Assembly: GCA_949082785.1 (NCBI GenBank)
Contig: CARVLU010000001.1
Location: 219,455 to 283,454, forward strand
Direction of reading: 5' to 3'
DNA: 64,000 nucleotides
Source of the DNA: an uncultured Alphaproteobacteria bacterium
GTDB lineage: Bacteria > Pseudomonadota > Alphaproteobacteria > Rs-D84
This document shows, piece after piece, positions 59,933 to 64,000 of the stretch (the stretch's first letter is position 1; every line of letters starts with the position of its first letter). The notes under the pieces were generated by a model. It saw only the letters and a program-made list of their open reading frames with translations. It was not told the origin of the DNA and made no database searches. Both the position numbers and the translations under genes were made by a program.

Positions 59933-60149
59933 AAAAAATTGGCCGCCCAAAATAACATGGGTGGCCGGTGTGTTCGAAAATCATACAACATGGATGACTC
60001 TGCTGGCCCTTGCAACCAACAGCACCCCGGCCAGGACGCGGGGATATAACGGTGCGATGGCACCGCTTATTCCTACTATTAACGATGCGTTATCGCACCG
60101 ATGTTGTATGAGCTTTCGACAGCCCAGAACCCACATCCCTGTGGATTCA
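59933..60149 (-). ncRNA. Class B structured RNA with promoter and terminator but no gene
   Basis: Promoter TTGTCA (60184-60179)/TAAAAT (60161-60156), 17 bp, preceded by bases similar to the 59.5-kb promoter. The 5' hairpin AATCCACA/TGTGGGTT is followed by the helix CATACAACAT/ATGTTGTATG and TGTCGAAAG/TTTTCGAACA. Inside are GGTGCGAT/ATCGCACC and the arm CTGTTGG/CCAGCAG around TTGCAAGG. Terminator GGCCACCC/GGGCGGCC with T7 ends it. No open reading frame follows. Confidence 0.75.
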
Positions 60150-60196
60150 TTTCATATTTTATCACGCGACGCATGAAATGACAACAGAAAAGATTC

Positions 60197-60299
60197 CCGG
60201 ATTGCCACGCCGATGGCTTGCAATGACAAGGGGGATGCAGTGTTCCAAACCTGGCACTTCGTCCCCTTTGTCATTCTGGGGTTTGAGCCCAGAATCCAG
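60197..60299. repeat. Two REP-like palindromic repeats
   Basis: Copies at 60197-60229 (CCGGATTGCC...CAATGACAA) and 60268-60299 (TTGTCATTCTGGG...CCAG). The second continues with the same tail as the copy at 45.4 kb. Confidence 0.65.
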
Positions 60300-60319
60300 G
60301 TTAATGTGTCATGCGCGAA

Positions 60320-60386
60320 TGCGCATGGGCAAATTGTTTTATAGTTGTTCGTAAGCTCCAACCACCCATTTTGGTGGTTGTTTTAA
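60320..60386 (+). ncRNA. Truncated class A element with terminator
   Basis: The 3' half of a class A core: P3-like GGCAAATTG-TTTTATAG-TTGTTCGTAA, then CTCCAACC running into terminator AACCACC/GGTGGTT plus T4. The 5' half is replaced by a REP tail. An inverted repeat TATGACGAA/TTCGTCATA follows at 60412-60442. It is probably a relic. Confidence 0.45.
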
Positions 60387-60470
60387 TGTGTGTAGAAGCA
60401 TACCAGCAGATTATGACGAATGAAAAAATTTTGTTCGTCATATTTTATAGAATTTTTAGAAATAGTCTTG

Positions 60471-60640
60471 TATAATTATTTCGTGACCTAGGTTTATGTC
60501 ATGGGGCTACGAATCCCTTATAAAACCGTCAGTGACGTTAAAATTTTCTAACCTGTACTGGGTTGGAGTCTGGCGAATATATCGAATAAGTCAGGCAATT
60601 TGTTTTATAATTGTTCGTAAATTCCAACCCGCCTTATTTG
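60471..60640 (+). ncRNA. Class A element, plus strand, without gene
   Basis: TATAAT at 60471-60476 may be its -10. A CGTCAGTGACG hairpin leads to the core: P1 GGGTTGGA (60560-60567) with TCCAACCC (60623-60630), P2 CTGGC/GTCAG around GAATATATCGAATAA, and P3 CAATT/AATTG around TGTTTTAT. A short GCC follows but no clear terminator, and the next gene is on the other strand. A preserved core without a downstream gene suggests either recent loss or function as a free RNA. Confidence 0.6.
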
Positions 60641-60668
60641 CATGCACGTGCTGTGCAACTCCATACAC

Positions 60669-60700
60669 CTGGACCCCATGGTCAAGCCATGGGGTGACAA
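60669..60700. repeat. REP-like palindrome
   Basis: CTGGACCCCATGG...CCATGGGGTGACAA, with an eight-bp perfect stem CCCCATGG and family-like ends CTGGA and TGACAA. Confidence 0.6.
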
Positions 60701-60706
60701 TGGGGA

Positions 60707-60735
60707 TAAAAAAATCCCCGCAGGTGCGGGGATTT
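60707..60735 (-). terminator. Terminator of DsbA-like gene
   Basis: AATCCCCGCA/TGCGGGGATT with T-run on the minus strand. Confidence 0.8.
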
Positions 60736-60753
60736 TCATCAATGCGGTGAATA

Positions 60754-61575
60754 TTAATTCAGGGCATCGATAATCTGCTGGTACGGAATCGCACCCGGGA
60801 ACGCCTGTTCGCCGACAATCAGGAACGGTGTGCCGCTGATTTCAAAGCGCTGGGCCAGGTCGCGTACGTTCGCCATTTCACGGGCAACAACTTCGCCTTT
60901 CATGTCTTTTTCCAGCTGCGCTGTATCCAGACCGGCTTCGGCTGCCATTTTCATGACGTTTTTCTGAACCTTTTCATCAATCTTGGACTGATCTTTCAAA
61001 TCATCCTGGGTGTAATAATCACGGTTCATCAACATGTTAACCAATGTGGCCGCTTTTTCCGGGCTCTGCAATTTGGCCGCGATAACAGCCTTGGCCGGGG
61101 AATCAGACAACGGACCATGGATAGAGAAATTCTTTACAACAACGCGGACGTCGTCACGGTCGGCCAATACGCGTTCCAATTCACCATGGACGCGGCGGCA
61201 ATACGGGCAAGAAAAGTCTGTCCAAACAAAGATGGTCTTTTTCGCATCCGCACGACCCAAAATCGGGGCATCAGCAGACATTGTGTCAGCCTTGGAACGG
61301 ACATAGCTGCGAACAGCCTTGTTCTTTTCAGCGTTCTGCTGTTCCTGCATACCGTTGACCATATCCTGGACAATCATCGGATTGACGGATGTCAGATAAT
61401 ACGGCATGTACAAGCGGCAAACGCAGCCTGTAATCAAGATAATGGAAACCAATTTGATGGTTCTGTTTGCCAAAACGGCGCCTGTGGTTGGCTTCTTGCC
61501 GTCGCGTTTCAGCAGCATGCCGCCGAACAAGAACATTGCAATCGCCAATACCAGGATCAGTATTGTCCAAGTCAT
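60754..61575 (-). CDS. DsbA-family thiol oxidoreductase, membrane-anchored
   Basis: This envelope disulfide-forming or -shuffling protein has 273 residues. Two hydrophobic segments (ILILVLAIAMFLFGGMLL and IKLVSIILITGCVCRLYM) precede a coiled linker (MQEQQNAEKNKAVRSYVRSK). The thioredoxin domain has TDFSCPYCRRVHGEL (active CPYC), a helical insert, and the cis-Pro loop EISGTPFLIVGEQAFPG. Two N-terminal membrane helices are unusual for DsbA. It would fit the many Cys-rich exported proteins encoded nearby, which need an oxidant. AGGAG precedes the ATG. recO lies just upstream on the same strand. Confidence 0.88.
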   Translation of the reverse strand: MTWTILILVLAIAMFLFGGMLLKRDGKKPTTGAVLANRTIKLVSIILITGCVCRLYMPYYLTSVNPMIVQDMVNGMQEQQNAEKNKAVRSYVRSKADTMSADAPILGRADAKKTIFVWTDFSCPYCRRVHGELERVLADRDDVRVVVKNFSIHGPLSDSPAKAVIAAKLQSPEKAATLVNMLMNRDYYTQDDLKDQSKIDEKVQKNVMKMAAEAGLDTAQLEKDMKGEVVAREMANVRDLAQRFEISGTPFLIVGEQAFPGAIPYQQIIDALN

Positions 61576-61651
61576 GTTTTTTCTCCTTTTCTGTTGAACG
61601 AAATCATCATAATAAAAGGTCGTTTAAAGCGCAAGTGAAAAGATTTCCATT

Positions 61652-62305
61652 TTAACGCATCAACATCACGCGCGCCATCGGCAGACGACCGCCCTGTTGT
61701 TCGCAAATCATGTCCAAAAAACGCGCCGTCACGGCCAGCGTCACCGGCAAATTATACAATCGGGTAACATACGGCGCCGCACACGTATCACAGACCGCAC
61801 GCCCCGTTCGCGGGGATAAAAAATTCAGATTTTCACGCGCCCCGCATCCCGAACAATGCGATAAATCCAACGCATACCCCAATTCGCCCAACAATTTGGT
61901 TTCCCATTCCAAATACGCCGACAACGCGTCGCCGGGCGACATCAAATCGGACAACAGGCGCTGCGTGTCTTCGAACAATTGGGCGTAACATTCGCGTTCG
62001 GGCAACAACGCATCAATCAATGCAAATGCGGCGTTCATCGCCCCCAGTTTGCGCGCATCGGTCATCAGTGATGCCGCCATATTACGGTCTGATTCCCAAT
62101 GAAAAACGCCCAATTGTGAATCCAGCCGCGCGGACCAGGCAACCGTCCCCGTTTGCCCGACCAGGGGGCGGTTCTTTTTCGCGACCGCGGCCCCGCGCAA
62201 CATCCCCGTCAAAACACCATAATCGGCCGTGAAAATATGCGCGACCGAATCGCGTTCCCCAAATGGACGCAAACCAATTAAAATCCCATACGATTCCAAT
62301 TTCAT
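61652..62305 (-). CDS. recO: DNA repair protein RecO
   Basis: RecO helps load RecA at gaps in the RecFOR pathway and binds SSB. This 217-residue protein has the N-terminal OB fold (ESYGILIGLRPFGERDSVAHIFTADYGVLTGML). A helical domain follows (LGAMNAAFALIDALLPERECY), then a zinc-binding CSGCG...CDTC region. The start at 62305 lies after a short AT-rich gap. Length and motifs are typical of alphaproteobacteria, if slightly short. Confidence 0.9.
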   Translation of the reverse strand: MKLESYGILIGLRPFGERDSVAHIFTADYGVLTGMLRGAAVAKKNRPLVGQTGTVAWSARLDSQLGVFHWESDRNMAASLMTDARKLGAMNAAFALIDALLPERECYAQLFEDTQRLLSDLMSPGDALSAYLEWETKLLGELGYALDLSHCSGCGARENLNFLSPRTGRAVCDTCAAPYVTRLYNLPVTLAVTARFLDMICEQQGGRLPMARVMLMR

Positions 62306-62343
62306 GTCGCGTATTATAGCGCGCGCTTTTCCATAAGTTTATC

Positions 62344-62372
62344 AAAAAAAAAACATCCCCCACCGGGGGATG
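62344..62372 (-). terminator. Terminator of the 62.4-kb autotransporter
   Basis: ATCCCCC/GGGGGAT stem followed by a long T-run on the minus strand. Confidence 0.75.
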
Positions 62373-62379
62373 CGTTTAA

Positions 62380-64000
62380 TTAAACACCCAAACGATGACT
62401 GAATTTCAACATAAAGACCGATTCATTTCCAAATTCGCTGATGTTGTTGGGATTGATACGGTAAATAAACCCGAACGCCCCATCCGTAAATTCGCCGAGT
62501 TTCCGCCGGTATGTCCCGGTAAAGCGTAATTCGCGTTTTTCCGGGCGCAAATCCAAATCGGCAACGCCGGTGTTCGACACCACCAAATCATATTTACCGT
62601 CGGGTGTTTCAACAATGTCATAATCGGCGTGTGAATACTGCATCCGGCCGCCCGTGACCGCCAACGGGCGCGCCACCGCGAACGTAAATGCCCCAGCATC
62701 CACCCCGAACGACAGCGCGTCGGACGTAATGCTGTCCACCCCCAGGATGAATTCACCGGCCGCATCCGCCGTGGTGCGGGCAAATGTGGACCGCGCGTGC
62801 AGTGTCACATTATCGGTCACACGAAAACGCGCCGCAACGTCAACATATGTCGTGTCCCCCTGCCCCAGGCTGAGCAGCCCGCCCGTCTGCGCACCCAAAA
62901 CGGTTTGCGTTTCATGGCTGACACCGACGGCGGTGGTTAAATCAAAGCGTTTGGTTTGCATGGCGATGCTGGCCTGGCCACCACGGACCAACCCCAGACG
63001 TGCCGGTTCATTTTGGGCCGTGACCGTCGGGTCATTTTCCAGCAATGTTTCATCCGTCACGGCACCGGTGTACGCACGCGCCCCAAATGCCCAGCGGCCG
63101 AAATTATATGTCGCCCCCCCGGTAATCGCGTTCGACGCCAACGCCAAAATCGGATTGCCCGTCGCGTCAAACCGGGACGCGCCATCTGTAAAGTGCCGTT
63201 GGAATCCCGCGGCCATATCCAAATTGCCCATGTCATATTCGAACCCCAGCGTATCCAGGCCGTTTAAATTATCGGCCCAGGCTTTGTCCGATGTGCCCAG
63301 TTCAAAGCGCATCGCCCCGATTTGTGTTTTCTGGACACGCGCATCGTCCGCGCGGACACGCAATTCGCCCAACACGTCGCCCATATACAGCCCGCGCGCA
63401 TCATTGGGGTTTAATTCAAATTCATTGCGCCACACGCGTGGCATCGCCAATTCGCCATCGGTGCTTTCCAGTTTGTCATAAAACGGTGCACTGATGGTGG
63501 CGGCGCGCGGATTAAATGCAGACGACGAACGGAACACGGTCCGCGACGCCTGTCGCCAGTATGCGTTCCCGTTGGCGGTGACAATCTTGTTCAAATTTCC
63601 GTCATAAAAATAAATCTTGGAATCGGGTTTGGTCGCTCGTTCGATATTCACCAAACCGTAACCAAAGACTTCTTTGAACACGTCCAGATAATTTTCACCC
63701 TGTTTATCCACGCGGAACTGGTAATCATCCGGCAAGATGTACAAATTCTGCAAGTATGCCTGTAATTCCGCCTTGGTCAGGGCCTGGCCATCGGTGGTTG
63801 TCCCCAAATACGGACCATCGGCCGTCAACGCCAACAAAGTAAACAATTGTTTATTGTTTAAGTAATCAAAGGCAGATTTCACCGCGCCGGCCGCGCCCGC
63901 CATACTGGACACCGCCAATTCATCGGTCAATCCCGCCGCCGCAAAGCACCACGGGTCCAGCCCGTTTGTCCCGCGTCCCGCAACGCCGCAAACGCGCGCC
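62380..64000 (-). CDS. Subtilisin-like (S8) autotransporter, N-terminus beyond the window
   Basis: This is the C-terminal ~540 residues of a surface protease. The reading frame stays open to the window edge, so the TTG at 63930 is not a real start. Near the edge is the Ser box LAVSSMAGAAGAVKSAF, the S8 nucleophile region with a G-T to V-S change. VFGYGLVNIERATKPD follows, as in the protein at 27503-29346 (VYGWGMLDLERATRP). A linker and a barrel domain of about 350 residues end SVFMLKFSHRLGV. The Asp and His of the triad lie outside. It shows what the intact version of the frameshifted gene looks like. Confidence 0.82.
   Translation of the reverse strand, partial: ARVCGVAGRGTNGLDPWCFAAAGLTDELAVSSMAGAAGAVKSAFDYLNNKQLFTLLALTADGPYLGTTTDGQALTKAELQAYLQNLYILPDDYQFRVDKQGENYLDVFKEVFGYGLVNIERATKPDSKIYFYDGNLNKIVTANGNAYWRQASRTVFRSSSAFNPRAATISAPFYDKLESTDGELAMPRVWRNEFELNPNDARGLYMGDVLGELRVRADDARVQKTQIGAMRFELGTSDKAWADNLNGLDTLGFEYDMGNLDMAAGFQRHFTDGASRFDATGNPILALASNAITGGATYNFGRWAFGARAYTGAVTDETLLENDPTVTAQNEPARLGLVRGGQASIAMQTKRFDLTTAVGVSHETQTVLGAQTGGLLSLGQGDTTYVDVAARFRVTDNVTLHARSTFARTTADAAGEFILGVDSITSDALSFGVDAGAFTFAVARPLAVTGGRMQYSHADYDIVETPDGKYDLVVSNTGVADLDLRPEKRELRFTGTYRRKLGEFTDGAFGFIYRINPNNISEFGNESVFMLKFSHRLGV

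Noticed and set aside
58180..60640. CRISPR array or tracrRNA-like locus
   Set aside because: The repeated pieces are long, structured and unevenly spaced, there are no unique spacers of constant length, and no cas genes are present.

Overview
The window comes from an alphaproteobacterium. The evidence is the CarD/CdnL, BamE, Rho, SSB (C-terminal DDIPF) and MotAB-like proteins, the standard genetic code, roughly even base composition and many secreted proteins. A pyruvate:ferredoxin oxidoreductase (NifJ type) implies anaerobic or microaerobic pyruvate metabolism. Autotransporters, a Fic-fold protein, a kinase-fold protein and many Cys-rich exported proteins suggest a host-associated, possibly gut, lineage. 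That lineage assignment is inference, because no rRNA is present.

Layout. 1-1.2 kb: a truncated kinase-like gene and an overlapping lipoprotein/membrane pair resembling phage spanins. 1.2-4.7 kb: a Cys-rich secreted protein, rho, ssb and a second Cys-rich protein. 4.7-11.3 kb: a 1741-residue autotransporter divergent from enolase. 11.4-14 kb: a small membrane protein, a small HTH protein, carD, a secreted protein and bamE. 14-19.7 kb: nifJ, an unknown gene and a ctp protease. 19.7-21.9 kb: a convergent Fic-like/APH-kinase-like pair enclosed by a 222-bp near-perfect inverted repeat that carries the promoter and leader of both genes. 22-27.2 kb: an HTH gene, an EnvC-like protein, tyrS, an unknown gene, tsf and rpsB. 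27.5-30 kb: a frameshifted subtilisin autotransporter and an invertase-type serine recombinase. 30.2-38.4 kb: an alpha-2-macroglobulin/PBP1C operon. 38.5-43 kb: rpsA, adk and a MotB/MotA-like pair. 43-45.3 kb: a Cys-rich operon and rpsF-rpsR-rplI. 45.6-54 kb: outer-membrane proteins, tRNA-Leu(GAG), a 1025-residue Thr/Ala/Arg-rich Cys protein, a lipoprotein and another Cys-rich protein. 54-57.8 kb: pth, a small barrel protein and polA. 57.8-60.7 kb: two XRE regulators in a large RNA-rich intergenic block. 60.7-64 kb: a DsbA-like protein, recO and a second subtilisin autotransporter cut by the window end.

The most unusual content is non-coding. Two recurrent structured RNA classes lie in the gaps of more than 300 bp. 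Class A has a three-way junction core with a conserved loop close to GAATATATTGAATAA. Class B has a 5' hairpin, a long-range closing helix and a conserved CTGYTGG/CCARCAG arm. In most copies a sigma70-like promoter precedes the RNA, and a rho-independent terminator ends it 15-45 nt before a start codon. Copies differ in sequence but keep pairing by compensatory changes. Seven genes or operons carry them: three Cys-rich secreted units and four small HTH/XRE proteins. Both classes occur on both kinds of gene. They look like transcription-attenuating leaders controlling a dispersed surface-protein and regulator set. Extra core-only or decayed copies lie at 45.5 kb and 58.4-60.6 kb. I recognise neither class as a known RNA family, but I could not search for them.
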